Positions 8,861-15,945 of a stretch of 64,000 nt of DNA are shown here, piece by piece; the stretch's first letter is position 1, and every line of letters starts with the position of its first letter. The notes below the pieces were generated by a model that did no database searches, was not told the DNA's origin, and saw only the letters and a list, made by a program, of their open reading frames with translations. The DNA comes from Hespellia sp. (lineage in GTDB: Bacteria > Bacillota > Clostridia > Lachnospirales > Lachnospiraceae). The position numbers and the translations under genes were made by a program. The stretch lies in assembly GCA_028694105.1 (NCBI GenBank), contig JAQUUC010000007.1, positions 34,491 through 98,490 on the forward strand. Direction: 5' to 3'.

Positions 8861-8994
8861 ATGTTGCCATGGGGACGCTTCCTCCGGTCCAGAATGTTGC
8901 CATGGGGACGCTTCCTCTGGTCCAGAATGTTGCCACGGGGACGCTTCCTCCGGCACCCAAAAACCAGAGCCAGAAGGTCCGTCCCTCTGGCTCT
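8861..8994. repeat. Three 33-bp tandem repeats plus a terminal hairpin
   Basis: Units start at 8861, 8894 and 8927 and read ATGTTGCC(A)(T/C)GGGGACGCTTCC(TC)(C/T)GG..., an exact 33-base period with few mismatches. A 9-bp stem (AGAGCCAGA, 8966-8974, with 8986-8994) follows, around a GTCCGTCCC loop. The hairpin lies just past the stop of the leftward dehydrogenase gene and could end its transcript. The unit is related to the GAACCGTCCCC family seen elsewhere in the window. No protein is likely encoded. Confidence 0.9.
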
Positions 8995-9004
8995 GCTTGT
9001 CACT

Positions 9005-9949
9005 CTATTTATTGTACTTATAAAAACCTTCCCCGGATGCCATCCCCAGCTTACCCGCATCAATATATTCCTTCAGCATCTTTGCCATCCCCTTAAAATT
9101 GTATGGTGCCAAAAATGACGGAACCTTCAAATACATTTTCACGATATTGTAAGCGGTTGTCAGGCCAACCGTATCCAGAATTAAAAACGGTCCCTTCGGC
9201 GCACCGGTTCCAAGCGTCCATGCCTTGTCAATGCTCTCCGGATCGGAGACACCGTTCACATATAAATCCATGCCCGAAAATAGCAATGGTACCAGCATTG
9301 AATTGAGCAGATACCCGGATTTTTCTTTCCGCACCGGAAGCGGAATCATGCGCATCTCCTCCGCAAATTTCATGACCTCGTCAAAATATTTGTGGTCCGT
9401 CTGATCCTGCGCCATAACCTCCGTCATATTATTCTTCCAGATAGAATTCGCAAAATGCAGCGACAGATATTTGTCAGCCCTGCCCGTATACTTCGCAAAT
9501 TTCGATGGCAGCAGCGTCGATGAATTCGTCACAAGAATGGTTTTTTCCGGCATCAGCGGTGCTAGTTTTTTGTAAAATGCAACCTTATCATCCACATTTT
9601 CCGCCATCGACTCAATAATCAAATCTGCATCTTCCACCGCCTTCGCCATATCCAGCTCCAGCTTCAAACCACTGTATGCCTGCTCAGCTTTCGCAAGACA
9701 CGCATCCTTATCGAAACTTTCGTAGTCCGCGATTCCATTGGCCCAGTTCCCCGGGGTCTGTCCCTCTGGCATCGCCATCAGGCTGATGGTATCCGCATAG
9801 ACTTCTTTCAAATGATCCAGCTTTGGCTGCGTACGCCCGATGCTGCCCTCACTCCGGAGCCAGATCGTAACATTAAATCCGCAGTACGCCGCCTGAAAAG
9901 CGATCTGGCTTCCCAGAACTCCGCCGCCTGCCACAACAATGTTCTTCAT
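9005..9949 (-). CDS. 3-hydroxyacyl-CoA (3-hydroxybutyryl-CoA-like) dehydrogenase
   Basis: NAD-dependent oxidoreductase, 314 residues. The Rossmann loop is VVAGGGVLGSQIAFQAA at residues 4-20; the catalytic region has TNSSTLLPS and SLHFANSIW (family Ser/His positions), and the C-terminal helical domain ends in LGMASGEGFYKYNK, typical of 3-hydroxybutyryl-CoA dehydrogenases. It is a single gene, not next to thiolase or crotonase, so the butyrate role seen in the family is not supported by context. Residues 61-66 (PEGQTP) coincide with a piece of the dispersed repeat also found in mnmE. Confidence 0.88.
   Translation of the reverse strand: MKNIVVAGGGVLGSQIAFQAAYCGFNVTIWLRSEGSIGRTQPKLDHLKEVYADTISLMAMPEGQTPGNWANGIADYESFDKDACLAKAEQAYSGLKLELDMAKAVEDADLIIESMAENVDDKVAFYKKLAPLMPEKTILVTNSSTLLPSKFAKYTGRADKYLSLHFANSIWKNNMTEVMAQDQTDHKYFDEVMKFAEEMRMIPLPVRKEKSGYLLNSMLVPLLFSGMDLYVNGVSDPESIDKAWTLGTGAPKGPFLILDTVGLTTAYNIVKMYLKVPSFLAPYNFKGMAKMLKEYIDAGKLGMASGEGFYKYNK
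9753..9770. repeat. Repeat-family core inside the dehydrogenase gene
   Basis: GGGGTCTGTCCCTCTGGC matches the first unit of the mnmE insert (54015-54031) over 17 bases. In both genes it is read in the same frame and yields PEGQT. Confidence 0.6.
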
Positions 9950-10153
9950 GTCATTACCTCCTATGACTTGTCTTTTATGGTATAAATTATACTCCTACAT
10001 CGCTTGTTTCACAAGGCTTTACATACCCTCATAAGGACATCTTGTGCCGACCGAAGCGGAGCGAAGACCGCAAAATCTGATAACACATTATAACAATAAA
10101 TGAACGGACTATGTGGACTGTTTTATAACGAATCAGTTTCTATGATTATCTCC

Positions 10154-10465
10154 TCATTCACACATACCATCCAAAATAGGAATGAGAGATTTCCCCTTTT
10201 CAGTTAAGCTGTATTCCACTTTTGGAGGAATCTGCGGGTATTCTTCTCGATGAACGAGACCATCTGATTCTAATTCCTTTAATGTTGAGCTAAGCGTTTT
10301 GTAGGAAATTGTTTTAATATATTTCTTTAGCTCGTTAAACCGGACTATCTTAAATTCCATCAGGGTATATAGAATAAACATTTTATATTTTCCCTGAATC
10401 AGCGACATCGTGTAACTAAAACCTGTATCTTCTAAGTTTGCGTCGTTAATGCACATGATTCCCAT
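10154..10465 (-). CDS. HxlR-family winged-helix regulator
   Basis: A 103-residue HxlR-type regulator: the family core GKYKMFILYTLMEFKIVRFN leads into a winged helix with KTLSSTLKELESDGLVHREEY and ends PKVEYSLTEKGKSLIPIL. Start ATG at 10465 is supported by AAAGGAGA eight bases upstream. It is divergent from a flavoprotein pair, the usual arrangement for HxlR regulators that sense electrophiles or redox stress through cysteines; here C5 and C102 are the only cysteines in the protein. Confidence 0.9.
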   Translation of the reverse strand: MGIMCINDANLEDTGFSYTMSLIQGKYKMFILYTLMEFKIVRFNELKKYIKTISYKTLSSTLKELESDGLVHREEYPQIPPKVEYSLTEKGKSLIPILDGMCE

Positions 10466-10607
10466 TTTACACTCTCCTTTAGGTAAGTATATTAACTTGG
10501 TGTAAGTATCGCACTTCAATGTGCGTACTTGAATTAAGTTTCATTCTTGATATGATTATAATAACTTAATTGAAAAAAGTCAATTTGCACAGAAAAGGAG
10601 AAAAATT
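10466..10607. promoter_or_regulatory. Divergent HxlR/flavoprotein control region
   Basis: AT-rich spacer between divergent genes. It contains a CGCAC TTCAAT GTGCG dyad at about 10508-10523, flanked by similar half-sites TTAACTTGGTGTAAG and TACTTGAATTAAG, a candidate HxlR operator. The rightward gene has AAAGGAG as ribosome site. Confidence 0.5.
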
Positions 10608-11180
10608 ATGACAAAGAATTTTGGAGTGCAGGCTTATCTGTTTCCCATGCCGACTTATATGATCGGAACTTACAATGAGGACGATACAGTTGATGTGATG
10701 ATGATGGCATGGGGTGGAATCTGTGCCGAGAACATGGTAGCACTGAATCTGGAAGCCGAACATAAGACCGTTGAAAACATTGAAGCAAGAAAAGCATTCA
10801 CACTTGCTGTTCCAGGCGTGGATACGCTAAAAGAATCTGATTTTCTCGGCACAGCTACTTCGAACAAGATGACGGATAAATTTGAACGAACAGGACTTCA
10901 TGCGGTGAAAAGTGAACGTGTGGATGCTCCGGTTATAACGGAATATCCGATCACATTGGAATGTGAAGTTGTGGAAATGCAGAGTCAGCCTTATGGTCTG
11001 CGTGTTCTTGGAAAAATCATCAATGTGATTGCAGATGAAAAAATATTGGATGATACCGGCAAAATTGATGCTGCAAAAATTCATGCGTTTGCTTTTGACC
11101 AGATGCAGCATGGTTATTATGCCATAGGTGAAAAGGTTGGTCAGGCATGGAAAAGCGGCTCTGATCTGATCAAGAAATAA
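10608..11180 (+). CDS. Flavin-reductase-like FMN-binding protein (flavoredoxin family)
   Basis: A 190-residue split-barrel flavin-binding protein. The opening PMPTYMIGTYNEDDTVDVMMMAWGG-type region, the VALNLEAEHKT strand and later SNKMTDKFERTGL match the flavin reductase-like domain. Such proteins bind FMN and pass electrons or reduce flavins. It is 13 bases upstream of an NADPH-FMN-reductase-type gene and divergent from an HxlR regulator, so the three probably form a redox- or xenobiotic-response unit. Confidence 0.88.
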   Translation: MTKNFGVQAYLFPMPTYMIGTYNEDDTVDVMMMAWGGICAENMVALNLEAEHKTVENIEARKAFTLAVPGVDTLKESDFLGTATSNKMTDKFERTGLHAVKSERVDAPVITEYPITLECEVVEMQSQPYGLRVLGKIINVIADEKILDDTGKIDAAKIHAFAFDQMQHGYYAIGEKVGQAWKSGSDLIKK

Positions 11181-11193
11181 GAGAGGTGTATGT

Positions 11194-11745
11194 ATGGGAA
11201 AAAATATAGTTATTTTGAATGGAAGTCCACGTAAGAATGGAAATACATCTGCACTGGTGCGCTCCTTTACCTGCGGGGCAGAAAGTGCAGGAAACTCAGT
11301 AACGGAGTTCTTTCTGGACAGTATGAACATTCATGGCTGTAAGGGCTGCTTTGGTGGTCACAGCAGCAGAGAATGTCCGTGTGTGCAAAAGGATGACATG
11401 ATGCAGATTTATCCTATAGTAAAGGAATGCGATGTGATTGTCCTTGCTCCCCCACTGTACTACTGGAACATGAGTGGTCAGATCAGAACAGCGATTGACC
11501 GTCTGTTTGCACTGGAAGAAGGAGATGGCAACTTGCTTCGTGGGCACGACAGAGCATCGGCACTGTTGATGTCAGCAGAGGGACATGGCTTTGAGGATGT
11601 TGTGCTTTATTATGACCATCTGATGGAACATTTGAAATGGAATAATCTCGGTCATGTTCTTGCAGCAGGAAATGGTGATGTAGGTGACATCACCGGAAAG
11701 CCGGAACTTCAAAAAGCATTTGAACTTGGAGAATCTATTCGTTAA
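11194..11745 (+). CDS. NAD(P)H-dependent FMN reductase / iron-sulfur flavoprotein-like
   Basis: Flavodoxin-fold enzyme of 183 residues. The FMN phosphate loop is LNGSPRKNGNTSALV at residues 8-22; CKGCFGGHSSRECPCVQKDD supplies the cysteine-rich segment typical of iron-sulfur flavoproteins and related quinone reductases; then LAPPLYYWNMSGQIRTAIDR. Co-directional with the flavin-reductase gene. Substrate unknown. Confidence 0.88.
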   Translation: MGKNIVILNGSPRKNGNTSALVRSFTCGAESAGNSVTEFFLDSMNIHGCKGCFGGHSSRECPCVQKDDMMQIYPIVKECDVIVLAPPLYYWNMSGQIRTAIDRLFALEEGDGNLLRGHDRASALLMSAEGHGFEDVVLYYDHLMEHLKWNNLGHVLAAGNGDVGDITGKPELQKAFELGESIR

Positions 11746-11820
11746 ATTAAAAGAAGAAAAAAATACCATTGGAAGCGAACTTGCAAATGTTGAAAGAAGC
11801 GAATTTAAAATCTGCATTAC

Positions 11821-11890
11821 ATTAGATGACAGGGGAGTTCTCCTGTCATTTTGACATTCCCCTTCATTTCTTACAATAAAGAAACAGGTT
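11821..11890 (+). repeat. Left copy of a recombinase-leader repeat flanking the ars cassette
   Basis: This stretch (ATGACAGGGGAGTTCTCCTGTCATTTT... CATTCCCCTTCATTTCTTACAATAAAGAAAC) resembles 14251-14323. Each copy has a hairpin, then a similar 30-base block, then a tyrosine-recombinase remnant. Confidence 0.7.
11826..11849 (+). terminator. Terminator after the flavoprotein pair
   Basis: Stem ATGACAGG / CCTGTCAT with an 8-base loop and a short T-run, about 80 bases past the FMN-reductase stop. Confidence 0.65.
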
Positions 11891-11965
11891 CAACAATTAC
11901 TTGGATATCAGCACATTTATACATTGACAAATATCTATATGTGTGATATTTTTATTTTAGTTTAA
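11867..11965 (+). pseudogene. Remnant of a tyrosine recombinase C-terminus
   Basis: This frame reads KKQVQQLLGYQHIYTLTNIY before a stop, matching the end of tyrosine recombinases (VQ-x-LLG-H-x-x-I-x-TT-x-IY, with the catalytic Tyr). No start or catalytic Arg/His precedes it. It appears to be the tail of a decayed integrase; the arsR promoter lies within it. Short, so similarity by chance cannot be excluded. Confidence 0.5.
11924..11952 (+). promoter_or_regulatory. Promoter/operator of the ars operon
   Basis: TTGACA (11924-11929), 17-base spacer, TATTTT (11947-11952). The spacer contains an ATAT-rich imperfect dyad (ATATCTATATGTGTGATAT) of the kind bound by ArsR repressors. Confidence 0.6.
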
Positions 11966-11984
11966 AGAGAGGCGTAGACGGAGC

Positions 11985-12305
11985 ATGAGTTATAGAGATG
12001 ATGTACGATTAGTAAAAGCATTAGCAGATGAGAATAGATTGGCAATTCTTGAACTTTTACAGGATGGTGAGAAATGTGGATGTGTTCTTTTGGAAGAACT
12101 TCATATCACGCAACCGACTTTATCTCATCATATGAAAATTCTTTGTGATGCCGGCATCGTGGATAGTTGTAAGGACGGAAAGTGGATGCACTACTCTCTT
12201 TCATTGGAAGGTAGTAAGATACTGTATGATTTGGTAAAACGATATACAATCAGTGACTGCGACTATAAAACATATAAGAAATGTGATTCTTGCAGAGGGG
12301 AATAA
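11985..12305 (+). CDS. arsR: ArsR/SmtB-family metalloregulatory repressor
   Basis: A 106-residue winged-helix repressor that should leave DNA on binding As(III)/Sb(III). The helix-turn-helix is ITQPTLSHHMKILCDAGIV; the alpha-3 metal site has the C-x-C pair in EKCGCVLLEEL (C31, C33), equivalent to the ELCVCDL site of ArsR. Further cysteines at the tail (CDYKTYKKCDSC) could also bind metal. First gene of a four-gene arsenic operon with its promoter directly upstream. Confidence 0.93.
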   Translation: MSYRDDVRLVKALADENRLAILELLQDGEKCGCVLLEELHITQPTLSHHMKILCDAGIVDSCKDGKWMHYSLSLEGSKILYDLVKRYTISDCDYKTYKKCDSCRGE

Positions 12306-12308
12306 ATA

Positions 12309-12328
12309 AGGCAATCTTCGGATTGCCT
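12309..12328 (+). terminator. Hairpin after arsR
   Basis: Perfect AGGCAAT / ATTGCCT stem with a CTTCGG loop, but only a weak T-run. Probably attenuates rather than ends transcription, allowing more repressor than permease. Confidence 0.5.
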
Positions 12329-12386
12329 ATATCATAGCTCTACGCATAGACACATATAAATGTATGAATGATACAGAGGTAGTTAT

Positions 12387-13400
12387 ATGGAAATATTAAA
12401 AGGAATAGGCGAGTTTATTCAAAATCAAGTTCTTGGTATGAAGTGGCTGAATGCTTTGATTGGAAATTTGTTGAATAGTTTAGGACTGGATGTGACGAGG
12501 AGAGTTGGTGGCAGTGTTCAATTCTTTATGTATGATGTTGTAAAGATTACAGTACTGTTGTGCTTTCTTATTTTTATGATTTCTTATATTCAGAGTTTCT
12601 TTCCGCCTGAAAGAAGCAAAAAAATCATGGGCAAACTCAAAGGTGTATGGGCAAATATCATCGGAGCATTGCTTGGTACTGTAACACCGTTCTGCTCTTG
12701 TTCATCAATTCCACTGTTTATAGGATTTACAAATGCGAGTTTGCCATTGGGGGTTACTTTTTCATTTTTGATATCTTCTCCAATGGTTGATCTTGGCTCT
12801 CTTGTACTATTGATGAGTATTTTTGGTTGGAAGATTGCCATTGTGTATGTCATCGTCGGTCTGATTGTCGCAGTTGTTGGTGGTACAATTATTGAAAAAC
12901 TTCATTTAGAAAATCAAGTGGAAGAATTCATTCGCAAAGCTTCTGCAGTTGATATAGAAATAGATGAACTAACTGTAAAAGAACGTTTGACATACGCAAA
13001 AAATCAGGTGGTAGAAACTTTCAAAAAGGTTTTTCCATACATTCTGATCGGTGTTGGTATCGGTGCAGTCATTCATAACTGGATTCCAGAAGAATGGATA
13101 GAAATGGTACTTGGTTCAAATAATCCGTTTGGCGTTGTTCTTGCAACATTTCTTGGAGTTCCTATGTATGCAGATATATTTGGAACCATTCCTGTGGCAG
13201 AAGCCCTTTTGAGTAAAGGAGCACAGTTAGGAACTGTTCTTGCATTTATGATGGCAGTAACAACACTGTCCCTTCCTTCCATGATTATGCTTCGTAAAGC
13301 AGTAAAACCGAAATTGCTCGGAACATTTATAGCAATTTGTGTGGTTGGAATTATTATTGTTGGTTATGGTTTTAATGTTTTCCAATATTTGTTTATTTAA
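12387..13400 (+). CDS. arsP: ArsP-type permease (DUF318 family)
   Basis: Integral membrane permease of 337 residues with about eight helices in two halves. Residues 103-118 hold TPFCSCSSIPLFIGF, the cysteine-bearing signature of ArsP/DUF318 permeases, which export trivalent organoarsenicals. The second half has the matching loop FLGVPMYADIFGTIPVAEALL and lacks a paired CSC. A charged 40-residue linker separates the halves. It lies between arsR and arsC, fitting arsenic export; metal/thiol-coupled export by other members of the family is an alternative. Confidence 0.87.
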   Translation: MEILKGIGEFIQNQVLGMKWLNALIGNLLNSLGLDVTRRVGGSVQFFMYDVVKITVLLCFLIFMISYIQSFFPPERSKKIMGKLKGVWANIIGALLGTVTPFCSCSSIPLFIGFTNASLPLGVTFSFLISSPMVDLGSLVLLMSIFGWKIAIVYVIVGLIVAVVGGTIIEKLHLENQVEEFIRKASAVDIEIDELTVKERLTYAKNQVVETFKKVFPYILIGVGIGAVIHNWIPEEWIEMVLGSNNPFGVVLATFLGVPMYADIFGTIPVAEALLSKGAQLGTVLAFMMAVTTLSLPSMIMLRKAVKPKLLGTFIAICVVGIIIVGYGFNVFQYLFI

Positions 13401-13471
13401 GCAAAGTTAATAATTAATGCTATCACTACACATAAGTAGTTTCGTTCATAAAAATTTAGGAGGACTTTATC

Positions 13472-13819
13472 ATGAGTTTATTTGGTAAGAAAAGAGAAGA
13501 AACAAAGGTAGCACCAGCGTGCACCTGCAATGGAAATGCCGTAGAGATGGAAGCGGAGAGTATGGAAAGCGGTATCTGTTGTATTAAGGTACTTGGGTCA
13601 GGTTGCAAGTCCTGTCATACACTTTATGAAAACGTAAAGGAGACTGTGATAGCAATGAACTTGAACATTGAAACGGAGTATGTGACTGATATGGAAAAGG
13701 TTGTAAGTTATGGTGTTATGAGTACACCTGCCCTTGTTGTTAATGAAAAAGTTATTTCTATGGGTAAGGTACTGAAACCAGCTGATATAGAAAAATTGTT
13801 CCATAAACTGGGATTTTAA
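13472..13819 (+). CDS. Thioredoxin-like redox protein with GCKSC active site
   Basis: A 115-residue protein: a charged N-terminus with CTC, then a thioredoxin fold with active site LGSGCKSCHTL (C45, C48) and the cis-proline region MSTPALVVNEK. This is the 'redox-active disulfide protein 2' type often found with DUF318 permeases and ars genes. It may reduce the permease or ArsC, or carry As(III). Strong AGGAGG ribosome site. Confidence 0.88.
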   Translation: MSLFGKKREETKVAPACTCNGNAVEMEAESMESGICCIKVLGSGCKSCHTLYENVKETVIAMNLNIETEYVTDMEKVVSYGVMSTPALVVNEKVISMGKVLKPADIEKLFHKLGF

Positions 13820-13833
13820 AGGACGGTTCAAAC

Positions 13834-14241
13834 ATGAATAAGAAAAAAGTTGCATTTATCTGCGTTCACAATTCTTGTCGTAGTCAGATTGCAGAAGCAC
13901 TTGGTAAGAAATATGCCTCTGACCGATATGAGTTCTATTCAGCTGGAACAGAAACAAAACCTAAAATCAATCAAGATGCGGTTCGATTGATGAAGGAACT
14001 GTATGGCATTGACATGGAAGAAGAACAGTATTCTAAATTGCTATCGGACATTCCAAAGGTAGATATCGTAATAACTATGGGGTGTAATGTGCAATGTCCA
14101 TTTCTTCCGTGTGAGCAGCGTGAAGATTGGGGATTGGATGACCCGACAGGAAACAGCGATGATGAATTCATAAAGTGTATACAGAAGATTGATGATAAGA
14201 TAAATACTTTTTTGAAGAATGAATTGGAACATTTAAATTAA
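13834..14241 (+). CDS. arsC: Arsenate reductase, thioredoxin-coupled type
   Basis: Reduces arsenate to arsenite. It has the low-molecular-weight phosphatase loop CVHNSCRSQ (C10, C15, R16), the DWGLDDPTG acid motif, and distal cysteines C84, C88 and C93 for the disulfide relay used by thioredoxin-coupled ArsC. Length 135 is normal. Last gene of the ars operon, 14 bases after the thioredoxin-like gene, which may be its reductant. Confidence 0.94.
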   Translation: MNKKKVAFICVHNSCRSQIAEALGKKYASDRYEFYSAGTETKPKINQDAVRLMKELYGIDMEEEQYSKLLSDIPKVDIVITMGCNVQCPFLPCEQREDWGLDDPTGNSDDEFIKCIQKIDDKINTFLKNELEHLN

Positions 14242-14250
14242 AAGCTGTAT

Positions 14251-14323
14251 TAGATAAAATGACAGGGGATTTTCTCTTGTCATTTTTATGTCATCCTCAT
14301 TTGTTAGAATGAAGAAAAACAAC
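14251..14323 (+). repeat. Right copy of the recombinase-leader repeat
   Basis: Similar to 11821-11890: TAGAT...ATGACAGGGGATTTTCTCTTGTCATTTTT followed by CATCCTCATTTGTTAGAATGAAGAAAAA. The two copies bracket the whole ars operon. Confidence 0.7.
14257..14287 (+). terminator. Terminator of the ars operon
   Basis: AAATGACA / TGTCATTT stem with a T5 run, 16 bases past the arsC stop. Confidence 0.7.
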
Positions 14324-14655
14324 AAGAATCACGAAAAAATATCGACATTTTGCAAGCATTTCTTGTGGCAAAAGAGGTTCTTCCAGATGAGGAACTGGAA
14401 TTGTTAAGCGATGGATGTGTGACAATCAGAGATCTTGCAATGATTGAATTATTAATGTCAACGGGAATTCGAGTAGGAGAACTTGTGAATCTAAAAATAA
14501 GTGATATTGATTTTACTGGGAGAGAATGCATTGTTCATGGAAAAGGAGATAAGGAACGAAATGCATATTTTGATGCCAAAACAAAGCTTCATCTGCAGGA
14601 ATATGTAGAATTAAGAATTCGAAATATTGGAAAGAACTGTGAAGAATTCTCATAG
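14308..14655 (+). pseudogene. Truncated tyrosine recombinase
   Basis: Open frame covering the start of a XerC/D-like catalytic domain: LPDEELELLSDGCVTIRDLA, then LLMSTGIRVGELVNLKISD with the first catalytic Arg, then VHGKGDKERNAYFD with the catalytic Lys. It stops at 14655, before the HxxR, His and Tyr motifs, and no start codon with a ribosome site is visible. The N-terminal DNA-binding domain is also missing. A decayed integrase fragment. Confidence 0.8.
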
Positions 14656-14712
14656 AAAATATATTTCATAATCATAAGTTCATATTAATAAAGGTCATAT
14701 CAAAAATACTCA

Positions 14713-14741
14713 TTGCGTAACTGCGATAAAGCTGTTATAAT
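14713..14741 (+). promoter_or_regulatory. Sigma-A promoter of the Xre/RhuM-Fic pair
   Basis: TTGCGT, exact 17-base spacer, TATAAT, about 33 bases before the first gene. Confidence 0.75.
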
Positions 14742-14773
14742 AAATACACATTGAGTAAACGGAGGGCTATGGA

Positions 14774-14983
14774 ATGGAAATTAAGGATCAAGTAAGAGCG
14801 TTACGAGAAAGTACGGGAATGAATCGTAAGGAGTTCTGTGCATATTTTGGAATTCCTTATAGAACAATGACTGAGTGGGAATTGGGGCATCGTAAGCTTC
14901 CAGATTATGTACTACGTATGATGACATATCAGGTAAAGATGGAGATACTGGATAAACAGGGAGGTAGTGTTGATGAAAAATGA
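14774..14983 (+). CDS. Small Xre-type helix-turn-helix protein
   Basis: 69 residues, nearly all an HTH: VRALRESTGMNRKEFCAYFG then IPYRTMTEWELGHRKLPDYV. It starts after CGGAGGG, and its stop overlaps the following RhuM-Fic gene by 11 bases, so the two are translationally coupled. Gene size and position suggest a regulator or antitoxin for the downstream Fic protein; this is inferred from context. Confidence 0.8.
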   Translation: MEIKDQVRALRESTGMNRKEFCAYFGIPYRTMTEWELGHRKLPDYVLRMMTYQVKMEILDKQGGSVDEK

Positions 14984-15899
14984 ATTAGTATTATTTGAGT
15001 CACAAGATGGAAGTGTAAGGCTTGATGTAAACGTTGAAGGGGATACTGTATGGTTGAACAGAATCCAGATGGCAGAATTGTTCGGGAGAGATGTCAAGAC
15101 GATAGGAAAACATATAAACAATTCATTGAGAGAAGAACTAGATAATTCAGTTGTCGCAAAATTTGCGATAACTGCTTCAGATGGGAAAACATATAATGTA
15201 GAGCATTATGATTTAGATATGATTATTTCTGTTGGTTATCGTGTGAAATCTCAGAGAGGCGTAGAATTCCGTAGATGGGCTAACTCCGTATTGAAGGATT
15301 ACATATTAAAAGGTTACGCAGTAAATAATAATCGCATAAGTCAATTAAATGAGGTCGTGCGAATTATGAAGCGAACAGATCAGATGTTAGATGCAAAGCA
15401 AGTTCTAAGCGTAGTGGAACAATACACGGTCGCACTGGATATGTTGGACGATTATGACCATCAGCGGATTAGTAAACCGAAAGGTAATGCGACAACGTAT
15501 GTATTAACCTATGAAGAATGCAAAGATGTTATATCAAAAATGAAATTTGCATCAGATAGCGAGCTGTTTGGCAACGAAAAAGATGATTCTTTTGCAGGCA
15601 GTATTGGAACGATATATCAGACGTTTAGCGGCAAAGATGTATATCCGTCTGTGGAAGAGAAAGCGGCTAATCTTCTATATTTTGTAACCAAAAATCATTC
15701 ATTTTCAGATGGTAATAAGAGGATTGCAGCGACAATGTTCTTATATTTCTTGGACAAGAATGGAATGCTTATGTTGGAGGGCAAAAAAATTATCGAAGAT
15801 TATACATTGGTTGCGATTACAATTATGATTGCAGAATCAAAACCAGAGGAAAAAGAGACGATGGTTAAACTTGTAATGAATTTTTTGAAAGGGTGCTAG
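14973..15899 (+). CDS. RhuM-Fic fusion protein (candidate toxin)
   Basis: 308 residues. Residues 1-150 match the RhuM 'virulence' family (WLNRIQMAELFGRDVKTIGK; YRVKSQRGVEFRRWA). Residues 170-308 are a Fic/Doc domain with core HSFSDGNKRIAATMFLYFL (H242, N248, K249, R250). Fic enzymes transfer AMP or phosphate to target proteins; the ...DGNKR form lies between the Fic and Doc consensus. Start set at ATG 14973, eight bases after GGGAGG; an upstream GTG at 14967 is too close to it. The Xre gene upstream overlaps it. A toxin role is inferred. Confidence 0.9.
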   Translation: MKNELVLFESQDGSVRLDVNVEGDTVWLNRIQMAELFGRDVKTIGKHINNSLREELDNSVVAKFAITASDGKTYNVEHYDLDMIISVGYRVKSQRGVEFRRWANSVLKDYILKGYAVNNNRISQLNEVVRIMKRTDQMLDAKQVLSVVEQYTVALDMLDDYDHQRISKPKGNATTYVLTYEECKDVISKMKFASDSELFGNEKDDSFAGSIGTIYQTFSGKDVYPSVEEKAANLLYFVTKNHSFSDGNKRIAATMFLYFLDKNGMLMLEGKKIIEDYTLVAITIMIAESKPEEKETMVKLVMNFLKGC

Positions 15900-15920
15900 A
15901 ACCTTTGGAGGGCGCCCTTT
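15888..15920 (+). terminator. Terminator overlapping the end of the RhuM-Fic gene
   Basis: AAAGGGTGC / GCGCCCTTT stem (one G-T pair) followed by TTCTGTTTT. The left arm includes the last codons of the gene. Confidence 0.75.
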
Positions 15921-15945
15921 TCTGTTTTACCTCGAATTGAATCAA

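Noticed and set aside
8861..8959. CRISPR-like array
   Set aside because: Units are contiguous with no unique spacers, and no cas genes are present.
8842..9118. Short open frames with repeated peptides (MLPWGRFLRSR and others)
   Set aside because: They are translations of the 33-bp tandem repeat; no ribosome site and the frame is an accident of the 33-base period.
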